Shown: positions 28,301 to 38,905, numbered from the stretch's first letter. The stretch is DNA of 64,000 bases from Sabellastarte sp. h YS-2021 (GCA_964017235.1 OZ024928.1:90143566-90207565); one strand, 5' to 3'. Numbers and translations: made by a program. Notes: generated by a model from the sequence alone, not told the origin.

Positions 28301-30833
28301 CCACTTGAATGAATTTTAGTAGTGTGTTCCTTCAGAAATGCATATGTAGTCCAAAGTACAGGTTCAGGGAGTGTAGGTGGCGAGGATGTCATAAAATGCC
28401 AGATCAGTCAAAACCACCTCTTAAAGTTGATCAATCTTGCTGAAATTTTCACAGAAAACTCAGTTTATATCAAAGAATGAATTTGTACTGGCCTGGTCCA
28501 CTCGAGGGCCATATTAGGAATTTCATTTCCGGGGTGTGTGTGTGGGGGGGGGGGGGGGGGGGGGCCTGGCCTCCCCTCATTCGGGGAATATCAGGTATAT
28601 CACAATATTGCCAGTCTGAAGCCCCCCATTTAATTTCATGCTCGTTTCAACAATAAAGGGGGATATTTTAGGCACATTTGGAGCATTACATGTCTGAACA
28701 GAAAATATTTAACCCCAATAATGCTGTTAAAATGGTCCAAAATAGATGTAAATCAGCCCAAACCAGTACTAAATATTACTCTGTAGCCACGAAACTTGGC
28801 CCAAAAATCACCTGCCACCCACTGAATCTGATTGCACAGGTTTCAGGATTACATCTGGTGTACCAGTGATGTCATATGTGTGAAATAGGGTCCAGGAAGC
28901 CGAAAATACAGCCTCAGCTGGCTGGCTCAGGATAGGCTGATATTTTCTCAGTTAAGGCAGGTTTAAGGTTGTAAACCATATTGTGTCCCACAGGAGTCGC
29001 CACTTGAATGAATTTTAGTAGTGTGTTCCTTCAGAAATGCATATGTATTCCAAAGTACAGGTTCAGGGAGTGTAGGTGGCGAGGATGTCATAAAATGCCA
29101 GATCAGTCAAAACCACCTCTTAAAGTTGATCAATCTTGCTGAAATTTTCACAGAAAACTCAGTTTATATCAAAGAATGAATTTGTACTGGCCTGGTCCAC
29201 TCGAGGGCCATATTAGGAATTTCATTTCCGGGGTGTGTGGGGCCCCCTGGCCTCCCCTCATTTGGGGAATGTCAGGTATATCACAATATTGCCAGTCTGA
29301 AGCCCCCCATTTAATTTCATGCTCGTTTCAACAATAAAGGGGGATATTTTAGGCACATTTGGAGCATTACATGTCTGAACAGAAAATATTTAACCCCAAT
29401 AATGCTGTTAAAATGGTCCAAAATAGATGTAAATCAGCCCAAACCAGTACTAAATATTACTCTGTAGCCACGAAACTTGGCCCAAAAATCACCTGCCACC
29501 CACTGAATCTGATTGCACAGGTTTCAGGATTACATCTGGTGTACCAGTGATGTCATATGTGTGAAATAGGGTCCAGGAAGCCGAAAATACAGCCTCAGCT
29601 GGCTGGCTCAGGATAGGCTGATATTTTCTCAGTTAAGGCAGGTTTAAGGTTGTAAACCACATTGTGTCCCACAGGAGTCGCCACTTGAATGAATTTTAGT
29701 AGTGTGTTCCTTCAGAAATGCATATGTAGTCCAAAGTACAGGTTCAGGGAGTGTAGGTGGCGAGGATGTCATAAAATGCCAGATCAGTCAAAACCACCTC
29801 TTAAAGTTGATCAATCTTGCTGAAATTTTCACAGAAAACTCAGTTTATATCAAAGAATGAATTTGTACTGGCCTGGTCCACTCGAGGGCCATATTAGGAA
29901 TTTCATTTCCGGGGTGTGGGGGGGCCCCCCTGGCCTCCCCTCATTTGGGGAATGTCAGGTATATCACAATATTGCCAGTCTGAAGCCCCCCATTTAATTT
30001 CATGCTCGTTTCAACAATAAAGGGGGATATTTTAGGCACATTTGGAGCATTACATGTCTGAACAGAAAATATTTAACCCCAATAATGCTGTTAAAATGGT
30101 CCAAAATAGATGTAAATCAGCCGAAACCAGTACTAAATATTACTCTGTAGCCACGAAACTTGGCCCAAAAATCACCTGCCACCCACTGAATCAGATTGCA
30201 CAGGTTTCAGGATTACATCTGGTGTACCAGTGATGTCATATGTGTGAAATAGGGTCCAGGAAGCCGAAAATACAGCCTCAGCTGGCTGGCTCAGGATAGG
30301 CTGATATTTTCTCAGTTAAGGCAGGTTTAAGGTTGTAAACCACATTGTGTCCCACAGGAGTCGCCACTTGAATGAATTTTAGTAGTGTGTTCCTTCAGAA
30401 ATGCATATGTAGTCCAAAGTACAGGTTCAGGGAGTGTAGGTGGCGAGGATGTCATAAAATGCCAGATCAGTCAAAACCACCTCTTAAAGTTGATCAATCT
30501 TGCTGAAATTTTCACAGAAAACTCAGTTTATATCAAAGAATGAATTTGTACTGGCCTGGTCCACTCGAGGGCCATATTAGGAATTTCATTTCCGGGGTGT
30601 TGGGGGGGGGGGGGGGAGGGCCTGGCCTCCCCTCATTCGGGGAATATCAGGTATATCACAATATTGCCAGTCTGAAGCCCCCCATTTAATTTCATGCTCG
30701 TTTCAACAATAAAGGGGGATATTTTAGGCACATTTGGAGCATTACATGTCTGAACAGAAAATATTTAACCCCAATAATGCTGTTAAAATGGTCCAAAATA
30801 GATGTAAATCAGCCCAAACCAGTACTAAATATT

Positions 30834-31736
30834 GGGATGGGCGTCACTGACGTTGCGCATGCGTCATTCAACGCGTTATTCCAGCTTATGGGGGACCTGG
30901 GCCTTACCATCAGTGACAGCAAGCTAGTACCCCCCAGTACTCAAGTTGTGTGCCTGGGCATATTAATCAATACTGAGAATGGCACTGTCTCCATCCCCCC
31001 TGAAAAGTTGCGTCAGATTTCTGACACTGTGCGTCAATGGCTTGGCAAAACATCATGTACTAAAAGGCAACTGCAGTCCATACTTGGCATGCTTTTGTAT
31101 GTCCATAAGTGTGTGAAGCCAGCTCGTGCTTTTTTAAACAGAATGCTGGCCCTCCTGAGATCTGGTCATGCTGCACAAAAAATCACTTTGACCCCTGAGT
31201 TCAAACGTGACCTTAGATGGTTTGACAAGTTCCTTCCACTCTGCAATGGGGTGTCACTTTATGACCACAGGCCCATTGATCATACTCTTGAGCTGGATGC
31301 CTGCTTGAAGGGCCTCGGGGGGCGTTGGTGTAGGTATGTTTACCATCTTCCCATACCTGAAGGCCATATGAACTGGTCCATCGTCCACCTCGAAATGATA
31401 AACATACTCCTGTCAATTAGATTGTTTCAGGCCCAATGGGCAGGTAGAAAAGTGTTAATAAAGTGTGATAATGAAGCAGTGGTCACAGTTCTCAGGTCAG
31501 GCAGAGCAAGAGATCCCTTCCTTGGGGCATGTGCCCGGAACATATGGTATGCCGGTTCCTTGGCAGATATGGACATTCAGTATGTCCACATCAGGGGGCT
31601 GGACAACAGGGTGGCTGACTTACTGTCTCGTTGGACAGGTTGTTACAAAGATGTTATTGAACTACAGAGTCATGTTGAGGATCCCATATGGGTCCCTGTT
31701 AGTATGGAATTTCTGGAAATTGATCCAGAACTATAA
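30834..31736 (+). pseudogene. RT/RNase H fragment of element 1 (catalytic YxDD lost)
   Basis: This is the C-terminal part of a DIRS-order reverse transcriptase with RNase H. The open frame extends upstream into the satellite to a CTG at 30777, giving 319 codons, of which the first 18 or 19 are satellite-derived and not a true start. Numbered in that frame, the first element residues (IGMGV, from about residue 19) align with those just after YIDDY in element 2, so the catalytic aspartates are gone. The RT connection PPSTQVVCLGILI is near residues 52-64. RNase H keeps its acidic residues: D174 (LELDACLKGLG), E206 (HLEMIN), D231 (KCDNEAVV) and D281 (NRVADLLSRW). The C-terminus ends in DPEL, as in element 2. 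No internal stop or frameshift is seen. RNase H could fold if expressed, but no start codon or promoter of its own is evident. Confidence 0.85.
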
Positions 31737-31785
31737 TGTCATTTCAGTGTGTATTCCTTGCTAGGGGCCATCTGTATAGATAAAC

Positions 31786-32871
31786 ATGTTAATTAATAAT
31801 TGTGTAACAAGTGTTCTTCCCTGTAAGCCCCTGGGCAGGGGCGTCATTGCTAATATACATGTTACTAAAATGCAGTTACTATGCTTTGTTTCAGGCAATG
31901 TGGTGTTGAAATCCTTGTCTAAGAAAGCAGCTGTTAGAACTCAAGCTGCCTTCAGGCCTAAGACGAGACAAGCCTACTTCAGAATGTTCAAGGTGTTCCT
32001 GGCCTTTTGTATTTGTATGGATGTATCAGTGGCCAGAGTTAATGTTCAAGTAATCTTGTCATTTCTGGAGTGTCTTGTACATAACAAATGTTCTGTTGCT
32101 ATGATATCGAATTATGTGTCAGCCATAAAGGCTTGCTTTGTCTTGTATGACTTGCCTTTCCACATCCTGGACCATCAAAAGATCAAATATTTCCAAAAAT
32201 CTCTGAGAATCAATCGACCTCTGAGCTTGACCTCTCATAACATCATTGACCTAGATGGCCTCGAAAAAATATCTTTAGCCTGTCAAGAATTCAACTGTGG
32301 CCAAGTCCTTCGAGCGGTGTTTCTGACTGGATTTTTTGGATTTTTTAGACTTTCGAACTTGGCCCCTCACTCTGTGTCAGGTTTTGACCCCTCCAGGCAT
32401 CTTACTGGACAGGATCTATTTTTCACTAAAAAAATGGTTAAAGTCCTCATCAAATGGTCTAAGACCATCCAAACTAGAGATACTGCTCAAGTCATTTCAC
32501 TACCAAAGTTAAAAAACAGAATAATTTGTCCTTTCAGGGCCCTTAAGGCCCTCCAGGCTTTATATCCCATGTCTGCAGATCACTCTGCCTTCCAAGTTAA
32601 TGTACAATCGGGCTGGCAGCCCATCACTGATAGTAAGATCAGAAAGTGTTTGAAATCCATCAATATGACCTTGGGTTTGAACCCTCACTTCTATACGTTT
32701 CACTCATTTCGAAGGTCAGGGGCGACATTTGCGTATAATGCACACATCCCCATTCAACAAATACAGCGTCATGGTACCTGGAGCTCAGATTGTATCTGGC
32801 GCTATATTCAGGCTGACCACTCTTCTGGTGAAAGCCTTGCTTTATCACTTGCTACTGTTATTAATGCATAA
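31786..32871 (+). CDS. Tyrosine recombinase (integrase) of element 1
   Basis: The frame encodes 361 residues from the ATG at 31786. The function by family is site-specific recombination of the circular cDNA into the chromosome via a covalent 3'-phosphotyrosine, in the nucleus. The N-terminal SAM-like part has FRPKTRQAYFRMF (about 56-68) and SNYVSAIKA (108-116). Likely catalytic residues are R188 (FFGFFRLSNLAPH), K223 or K226, H306 and R309 (HSFRR), H329 (QRHGTW) and Y340 (WRYIQ). All active-site positions are present and the frame is intact. The real N-terminus is uncertain: a splice acceptor-like TTTGTTTCAG ends at 31894, inside the first 37 codons, and the conserved protein begins after it. 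The pol stop (31736) lies 49 bp upstream of this ATG in another frame. It is clearly related to, but well diverged from, the recombinase of element 2. Confidence 0.9.
   Translation: MLINNCVTSVLPCKPLGRGVIANIHVTKMQLLCFVSGNVVLKSLSKKAAVRTQAAFRPKTRQAYFRMFKVFLAFCICMDVSVARVNVQVILSFLECLVHNKCSVAMISNYVSAIKACFVLYDLPFHILDHQKIKYFQKSLRINRPLSLTSHNIIDLDGLEKISLACQEFNCGQVLRAVFLTGFFGFFRLSNLAPHSVSGFDPSRHLTGQDLFFTKKMVKVLIKWSKTIQTRDTAQVISLPKLKNRIICPFRALKALQALYPMSADHSAFQVNVQSGWQPITDSKIRKCLKSINMTLGLNPHFYTFHSFRRSGATFAYNAHIPIQQIQRHGTWSSDCIWRYIQADHSSGESLALSLATVINA
31885..31894 (+). promoter_or_regulatory. Candidate 3' splice site before the element 1 recombinase
   Basis: TTTGTTTCAG ends at 31894, with a TTACTAAAA branch-point-like word about 24 bp upstream. 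The exon phase (one base needed from the upstream exon) is the same as at the equivalent site in element 2. The donor is not identified. Confidence 0.4.
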
Positions 32872-33172
32872 ATGCTCCTACTGTTGGGGTTGAGGGCTTA
32901 TTATATTGCTGTATGTCATGTATTTTTCACAATCTTGTAAACCTTAGGTCTTCTCGTCTCCAGCCTTAGGGTGACCTTAACTTCAACACTTTTCAAATCA
33001 TCACCTCCAGTTGTGAGGTCATTGCTACTTTGATGGGCGACCCTGAGCAGGGGTCACCTTGGTTTGACATCATGTGACCTTTCAAGGTCATTCCCTCTTG
33101 CTGGATTCGGGTAGACTTCTTGGTATTCTTTTATTTTAGTATTTTAAATATTTCAAGCTGGTAAACTTCTGA

Positions 33173-33289
33173 AGTGACTTCTTATGAACTATGAACTTTA
33201 ACTTATCAGTCACTTCTTCGTGTATTTAGTAACTCATTAATGATTCTAGTGACTTCTTATGAACTATGAACTCTAACTTACTAGTCACT
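33173..33289 (+). repeat. Two tandem imperfect palindromes in B1 of element 1
   Basis: Two 42-bp units start at 33173 and 33248 (75 bp apart). Each begins AGTGACTTC and ends AGTCACT, so the outer arms are inverted repeats; the interior TATGAACTATGAACT is shared. Copies are found in B2 at 34020-34061 and 34095-34136. They could be hairpins or protein-binding sites. No function is known to me. Confidence 0.75.
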
Positions 33290-33385
33290 ATTTACTGCAT
33301 TTACATTACTCAGAATCTGTATATTTTACTGACCTGTAAATAACTTTTAGTATAGATATGTATATTATATATATATTTGTTATGT

Positions 33386-33391
33386 ATTAAA
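33386..33391 (+). terminator. Polyadenylation signal ATTAAA in B1 of element 1
   Basis: ATTAAA is followed about 20-45 bp later by TCTGTGTTTTACTG and a G-rich run, a normal downstream element. The same signal is in B2 at 34233-34238. Confidence 0.5.
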
Positions 33392-33420
33392 CAAAGTGCC
33401 CTCAACTCTGTGTTTTACTG

Positions 33421-33483
33421 CCTTGGGGTGGGGACTGTCACTTGGGGCGTCCAGGCGCCCCAGATGTCAGTCCTGCCCCACAG
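33421..33483 (+). other. Putative recombination core site at the B1-A2 junction, element 1
   Basis: The left arm CCTTGGGGTGGGGACTG (33421-33437) and the right arm CAGTCCTGCCCCACAG (33468-33483) are imperfect inverted repeats. They flank a 30-bp spacer that starts exactly at A2. Within the spacer GGGGCG and CGCCCC form a second inverted pair. Element 2 has the same arrangement with the same spacer length. By analogy with tyrosine-recombinase core sites, this is inferred to be the circle-junction sequence the enzyme recognises. Confidence 0.5.
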
Positions 33484-33692
33484 ACAGTATCTTACCTGGT
33501 ACCTTATAAACACTTTAGGTACCAGTCTAATGTGAATGGTTATGTAAAGCAATGTCAGTTGCTAGGTACCCCAGTAAACAACACATTCTCATTGGTTGCC
33601 CCTGTTTCACTGTGCTTCTCCCCTTGAAACAAAGTCACTTTGAAACTTGACATTGAGTGGAAGACATGTTAACTAAGAACTTGAATTTCCCT
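33438..33692 (+). repeat. A2 repeat of element 1 (A1 partner deleted)
   Basis: It starts TCACTTGGGGCGTCC directly after B1, as A2 does in element 2. Its end is estimated from a shared C/T-rich linker that begins CCCACCCTCCCT at about 33693. The partner A1 was lost with the left half of the element, so the end cannot be fixed by comparison. A 61-codon open frame here (33442-33627) has no supporting feature and is not called. Confidence 0.7.
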
Positions 33693-33738
33693 CCCACCCT
33701 CCCTGGAGAATGTAATAACCACTCTCTAGGTGGGGCCA

Positions 33739-34284
33739 GAGGGCTTATTATATTGCTGTATGTCATGTATTTTTCACAATCTTGTAAACCTTAGGTCTTC
33801 TCGTCTCCAGCCTTAGGGTGACCTTAACTTCAACACTTTTCAAATCATCACCTCCAGTTGTGAGGTCATTGCTACTTTGATGGGCGACCCTGAGCAGGGG
33901 TCACCTTGGTTTGACATCATGTGACCTTTCAAGGTCATTCCCTCTTGCTGGATTCGGGTAGACTTCTTGGTATTCTTTTATTTTAGTATTTTAAATATTT
34001 CAAGCTGGTAAACTTCTGAAGTGACTTCTTATGAACTATGAACTTTAACTTATCAGTCACTTCTTCGTGTATTTAGTAACTCATTAATGATTCTAGTGAC
34101 TTCTTATGAACTATGAACTCTAACTTACTAGTCACTATTTACTGCATTTACATTACTCAGAATCTGTATATTTTACTGACCTGTAAATAACTTTTAGTAT
34201 AGATATGTATATTATATATATATTTGTTATGTATTAAACAAAGTGCCCTCAACTCTGTGTTTTACTGCCTTGGGGTGGGGACTG
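33739..34284 (+). repeat. B2 repeat and right terminus of element 1
   Basis: This is the second copy of the 546-bp B repeat, ending GGGGACTG at the satellite junction. Satellite resumes at 34285 with TAAAGGGGG. It has the same palindromes, half-sites and ATTAAA as B1. Confidence 0.9.
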
Positions 34285-37162
34285 TAAAGGGGGATATTTT
34301 AGGCACATTTGGAGCATTACATGTCTGAACAGAAAATATTTAACCCCAATAATGCTGTTAAAATGGTCCAAAATAGATGTAAATCAGCCCAAACCAGTAC
34401 TAAATATTACTCTGTAGCCACGAAACTTGGCCCAAAAATCACCTGCCACCCACTGAATCTGATTGCACAGGTTTCAGGATTACATCTGGTGTACCAGTGA
34501 TGTCATATGTGTGAAATAGGGTCCAGGAAGCCGAAAATACAGCCTCAGCTGGCTGGCTCAGGATAGGCTGATATTTTCTCAGTTAAGGCAGGTTTAAGGT
34601 TGTAAACCATATTGTGTCCCACAGGAGTCGCCACTTGAATGAATTTTAGTAGTGTGTTCCTTCAGAAATGCATATGTATTCCAAAGTACAGGTTCAGGGA
34701 GTGTAGGTGGCGAGGATGTCATAAAATGCCAGATCAGTCAAAACCACCTCTTAAAGTTGATCAATCTTGCTGAAATTTTCACAGAAAACTCAGTTTATAT
34801 CAAAGAATGAATTTGTACTGGCCTGGTCCACTCGAGGGCCATATTAGGAATTTCATTTCCGGGGTGTGGGGGGCCCCCTGGCCTCCCCTCATTTGGGGAA
34901 TGTCAGGTATATCACAATATTGCCAGTCTGAAGCCCCCCATTTAATTTCATGCTCGTTTCAACAATAAAGGGGGATATTTTAGGCACATTTGGAGCATTA
35001 CATGTCTGAACAGAAAATATTTAACCCCAATAATGCTGTTAAAATGGTCCAAAATAGATGTAAATCAGCCCAAACCAGTACTAAATATTACTCTGTAGCC
35101 ACGAAACTTGGCCCAAAAATCACCTGCCACCCACTGAATCTGATTGCACAGGTTTCAGGATTACATCTGGTGTACCAGTGATGTCATATGTGTGAAATAG
35201 GGTCCAGGAAGCCGAAAATACAGCCTCAGCTGGCTGGCTCAGGATAGGCTGATATTTTCTCAGTTAAGGCAGGTTTAAGGTTGTAAACCACATTGTGTCC
35301 CACAGGAGTCGCCACTTGAATGAATTTTAGTAGTGTGTTCCTTCAGAAATGCATATGTAGTCCAAAGTACAGGTTCAGGGAGTGTAGGTGGCGAGGATGT
35401 CATAAAATGCCAGATCAGTCAAAACCACCTCTTAAAGTTGATCAATCTTGCTGAAATTTTCACAGAAAACTCAGTTTATATCAAAGAATGAATTTGTACT
35501 GGCCTGGTCCACTCGAGGGCCATATTAGGAATTTCATTTCCGGGGTGTGGGGGGCCCCCCTGGCCTCCCCTCATTTGGGGAATGTCAGGTATATCACAAT
35601 ATTGCCAGTCTGAAGCCCCCCATTTAATTTCATGCTCGTTTCAACAATAAAGGGGGATATTTTAGGCACATTTGGAGCATTACATGTCTGAACAGAAAAT
35701 ATTTAACCCCAATAATGCTGTTAAAATGGTCCAAAATAGATGTAAATCAGCCCAAACCAGTACTAAATATTACTCTGTAGCCACGAAACTTGGCCCAAAA
35801 ATCACCTGCCACCCACTGAATCTGATTGCACAGGTTTCAGGATTACATCTGGTGTACCAGTGATGTCATATGTGTGAAATAGGGTCCAGGAAGCCGAAAA
35901 TACAGCCTCAGCTGGCTGGCTCAGGATAGGCTGATATTTTCTCAGTTAAGGCAGGTTTAAGGTTGTAAACCACATTGTGTCCCACAGGAGTCGCCACTTG
36001 AATGAATTTTAGTAGTGTGTTCCTTCAGAAATGCATATGTAGTCCAAAGTACAGGTTCAGGGAGTGTAGGTGGCGAGGATGTCATAAAATGCCAGATCAG
36101 TCAAAACCACCTCTTAAAGTTGATCAATCTTGCTGAAATTTTCACAGAAAACTCAGTTTATATCAAAGAATGAATTTGTACTGGCCTGGTCCACTCGAGG
36201 GCCATATTAGGAATTTCATTTCCGGGGTGTGGGGGGGGCCCCTGGCCTCCCCTCATTTGGGGAATGTCAGGTATATCACAATATTGCCAGTCTGAAGCCC
36301 CCCATTTAATTTCATGCTCGTTTCAACAATAAAGGGGGATATTTTAGGCACATTTGGAGCATTACATGTCTGAACAGAAAATATTTAACCCCAATAATGC
36401 TGTTAAAATGGTCCAAAATAGATGTAAATCAGCCCAAACCAGTACTAAATATTACTCTGTAGCCACGAAACTTGGCCCAAAAATCACCTGCCACCCACTG
36501 AATCTGATTGCACAGGTTTCAGGATTACATCTGGTGTACCAGTGATGTCATATGTGTGAAATAGGGTCCAGGAAGCCGAAAATACAGCCTCAGCTGGCTG
36601 GCTCAGGATAGGCTGATATTTTCTCAGTTAAGGCAGGTTTAAGGTTGTAAACCATATTGTGTCCCACAGGAGTCGCCACTTGAATGAATTTTAGTAGTGT
36701 GTTCCTTCAGAAATGCATATGTAGTCCAAAGTACAGGTTCAGGGAGTGTAGGTGGCGAGGATGTCATAAAATGCCAGATCAGTCAAAACCACCTCTTAAA
36801 GTTGATCAATCTTGCTGAAATTTTCACAGAAAGCTCAGTTTATATCAAAGAATGAATTTATACTGGCCTGGTCCACTCGAGGGCCATATTAGGAATTTCA
36901 TTTCCGGGGTGTGGGGGGCCCCCCTGGCCTCCCCTCATTTGGGGAATGTCAGGTATATCACAATATTGCCAGTCTGAAGCCCCCCATTTAATTTCATGCT
37001 TGTTTCAACAATAAAGGGGGATATTTTAGGCACATTTGGAGCATTACATGTCTGAACAGAAAATATTTAACCCCAATAATGCTGTTAAAATGGTCCAAAA
37101 TAGATGTAAATCAGCCCAAACCAGTACTAAATATTACTCTGTAGCCACGAAACTTGGCCCAA
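34285..37162 (+). repeat. Middle satellite tract, about 4.2 monomers
   Basis: Units begin at 34309, 34990, 35672, 36354 and 37036, with lengths 681-682. Variants (GTATTCC at about 34677, seven- and eight-G sites, AAGCTCAG with TTATACTGG at about 36832) are those of the left array. The final unit is cut at GGCCCAA by element 2 and resumes at 44132. No gene is seen. Confidence 0.95.
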
Positions 37163-37423
37163 TCTCTTGGGTTGTTTGGGCGACCCGGGGGTCAGTCCTC
37201 CCCCCCCAAGGCTTGATCATGTCAGTAAGTTAGATTCCACCTGAATACTAGGTTTGGGTACCAGTCTAACTGTTGTCAGTGTGCCTTCCAAGAAGTTTTG
37301 CTCAGTAACCTGGCAACCTGTAAACAGTTTAAATTCATTGGTGGGGTTCCTCACCTCAGTTCTTTTCCTGGCATTGAACTTCAGTTTGAATTTGACTCTT
37401 CAAGGAGAAACATGAAAAACTTT
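37163..37423 (+). repeat. A1 split direct repeat and left terminus of element 2
   Basis: This 261-bp repeat begins TCTCTTGGGTTG at the satellite junction and ends GAAAAACTTT. It reads as identical to A2 at 43224-43484. It contains the right arm of the putative recombination core (37193-37210) and a strong splice donor-like TCA|GTAAGT (GTAAGT at 37225-37230). As the element's 5' end it should hold the promoter, but I see no clear TATA box. Confidence 0.92.
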
Positions 37424-37831
37424 GAAAACTTTGTCTTAGACTTTGTCTTTTTATGTTTTTATCTGATCATTTTAAAGTTTTAATCTGTAAATAATATAAA
37501 CAGGACGGTCATTTATCATGTAACAAGTTTTTTATCAAAGCACTGCTTTGAAGCGTGGAACTGGAGTCTTTATGTGGTGAACTGGCTGAACTTGGATTAC
37601 ATAAGATTCTGTAGTCTTCACGACAACCTCAGGCTTACTGACCAAGAGAGAGAGGGACGGTCTAACCTATATTCCTTGTGCATTATTGCCTTTGTTGGCC
37701 GTGTAGTTGTGAATTTGGTCATTTTAAGCCTGACTTTGGCGTGTGGAGTGCGAAATCTTAGGGCTTTGTGCCTTGGTGTATTATATTCCAGAGACAGTGA
37801 CTTATTAATTCTTAACAAATATTGAAGTACA
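37424..37831 (+). other. Leader between A1 and gag of element 2
   Basis: These 408 bp are AT-rich and contain no convincing gene. The open stretch at 37574-37825 begins at GTG, has no ATG in a useful place and shows no recognisable protein. It ends 6 bp before the gag start. It is read as 5' untranslated leader. Confidence 0.7.
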
Positions 37832-38905
37832 ATGCCTGATCATAAGCAACTGTGTAAAACCTGCAAGGTGAGGCATTTGCCGCCCACAGGCAAGAAGTGT
37901 AAGCTGCAGAAGAAGTACCACCAAGTTGAAAGTGACAATGAACTCTTAAGTGATGCTGCCGTTGCAGGACATAGTTCTGCCACCCAGGCTGCACAGGGAG
38001 CGTCTGGGGACGGACAGCTGCAATTGGAGATCCTTCAACAGCTACAGCGGATGACAGAGCGGCTGGACCACGTGGAGGAGCGGTTGTCGACAACACCTGG
38101 CACAGCAGCACCAAAGTCTCCTGAGTTAAGTAGTGACAGTTTTTTGCAAAGCATTAAACCTAGTAAAAAACAGAGAAAAACCCCAATGGTAAATGATTCG
38201 TCCTCAGAGGAAAGTGATTGTCCCTCATTAGAAGTGTTAAAATCACAATTGTTACAGAAAAGGGTTGACAAAAGATTAAGGGAGTTGAACCACAGTTCGC
38301 ACTGTCAAGGTAAAGAAAAGTTTAAATCTATGAGGGGTGGTTCTGTTGAAGTACAAGTAAAACGTAAAGTGCACTGGCCTCATGAGGCAATTTTGGGGGG
38401 AGTCACACGTCAACGTGTAAACTATGATCAGTTGTCCCTGACCCAGTGGGTCCAGGGTTTTTGTAGAAACATTCTTGAAGAAAGTAGTACTGATAGAAAA
38501 GATATAATGGTGTCATATTTGGCTGACCTGATGGAAGACGCCACGGATTTCACCTGGCAGGGGGCGAAAGCGGCACATGCCGTACTAATGTGTGAAATGG
38601 AAAGGGGCACAGTTAAATGGGAGGATGGTGATCGAATTGATCGCATTCGCAGGGCTCATGCCCAGAAACACGTTGCTCATAGGCCAAATTGGGGTAAACA
38701 AGACACCAACAAAAAACCTTGGTTTTGTAAAAATTATCAGAGTAACACATGTACATTTCCAAAAGACCATGAGACAAATGGCAGACTTCACAGGCACATT
38801 TGTGCCTACTGTTTGAATCTTGGCAAACAACTTACCCATCCAGAGAAAAGTTGCATCACAAAGCAGCAGCAAGTAAAAAACGAGCAAACAGCTGCCCATC
38901 ATTAG
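37832..38905 (+). CDS. gag: Gag-like protein of element 2
   Basis: The frame encodes 357 residues from an ATG at 37832 with A at -3. By family it is the structural RNA-binding protein of the particle in which cDNA is made. The N-terminus has C8-x2-C11-x3-H15-x7-C23, a possible small zinc site. Residues about 61-86 are Leu/Gln/Glu rich with heptad-like spacing and probably form a short coiled coil. A Ser/Lys-rich linker follows. Residues about 181-290 form the block seen in DIRS/Ngaro gag proteins (WPHE at 182-185, then YDQLSLTQWVQGF and AAHAVLMCEMERG). The C-terminus has C299-x7-C307-x5-H313 and then C324-x2-C327-x8-H336-x4-C341, two zinc-finger-like clusters suited to nucleic-acid binding. 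Its 3' end overlaps pol, and a -1 slippery site lies 22 bp before the stop codon. The frame is intact. Confidence 0.85.
   Translation: MPDHKQLCKTCKVRHLPPTGKKCKLQKKYHQVESDNELLSDAAVAGHSSATQAAQGASGDGQLQLEILQQLQRMTERLDHVEERLSTTPGTAAPKSPELSSDSFLQSIKPSKKQRKTPMVNDSSSEESDCPSLEVLKSQLLQKRVDKRLRELNHSSHCQGKEKFKSMRGGSVEVQVKRKVHWPHEAILGGVTRQRVNYDQLSLTQWVQGFCRNILEESSTDRKDIMVSYLADLMEDATDFTWQGAKAAHAVLMCEMERGTVKWEDGDRIDRIRRAHAQKHVAHRPNWGKQDTNKKPWFCKNYQSNTCTFPKDHETNGRLHRHICAYCLNLGKQLTHPEKSCITKQQQVKNEQTAAHH

Larger units (their letters stand above)
1..30833 (+). repeat. Left satellite array, about 45 tandem monomers of ~681 bp
   Basis: The tract is a head-to-tail tandem repeat with no other sequence in it. Taking the recurring TTGGAGCATTACATG word as phase mark, monomers begin at 620, 1301, 1982, 2663, 3366 and so on to 30734, giving 44 full units with a mean near 684 bp plus partial units at both ends. 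Most units are 681 bp; extremes are 679 and 708 bp. Nearly all length change is at one G/C-rich site about 557 bp into the unit. Point variants are few and shared by subsets of units: CATATT or CACATT after the AAAC word, GCTGAAAT or GCTGCAAT, GTAGTCC or GTATTCC, CCTTCAG or CCTCCAG. Each unit carries one CTCGAG site and an AATAAA near its end. No host gene is seen. The function is unknown; a centromeric or other heterochromatic location is possible but not shown. Confidence 0.97.
32892..33437 (+). repeat. B1 repeat of element 1 (546 bp)
   Basis: This direct repeat runs from GAGGGCTTATT to GGGGTGGGGACTG and is repeated as B2 at 33739-34284 without a difference I could find. It starts 20 bp after the recombinase stop, so it is the 3' untranslated region of the element. 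It holds two imperfect palindromes (33173-33214 and 33248-33289), several AGGTCA/TGACCT half-sites, and ATTAAA at 33386-33391 followed by a T/G-rich stretch, which fits a polyadenylation signal. It abuts A2 with no spacer. Confidence 0.9.
30834..34284 (+). mobile_element. Element 1: left-truncated Ngaro-like DIRS-order retrotransposon
   Basis: This non-satellite segment of 3451 bp contains, in order, the RT tail after the catalytic motif, RNase H, a complete tyrosine recombinase, and the right end B1 (32892-33437), A2 (33438 to about 33692) and B2 (33739-34284). The gag gene, the RT palm with its YxDD motif and the left repeat A1 are missing. The right end is normal, ending in GGGGACTG and joining satellite at TAAAGGGGG. 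The left join is a deletion scar: satellite runs to AAATATT and continues straight into RT coding sequence. The satellite phase does not match across the element, because about 130 bp of the unit is present on both sides. B1 and B2 read as identical over 546 bp, so the insertion is recent. The element cannot make its own RT; it could only move with help from another copy. Confidence 0.9.

Noticed and set aside
1..30833. CRISPR array or bacterial repeat locus
   Set aside because: The units are 681 bp and contiguous, without unique spacers, and the inserted elements are eukaryotic retrotransposons.
37574..37825. 83-codon open frame in the leader of element 2
   Set aside because: It begins at GTG, has no family features, and the overlapping minus-strand frame is equally long.
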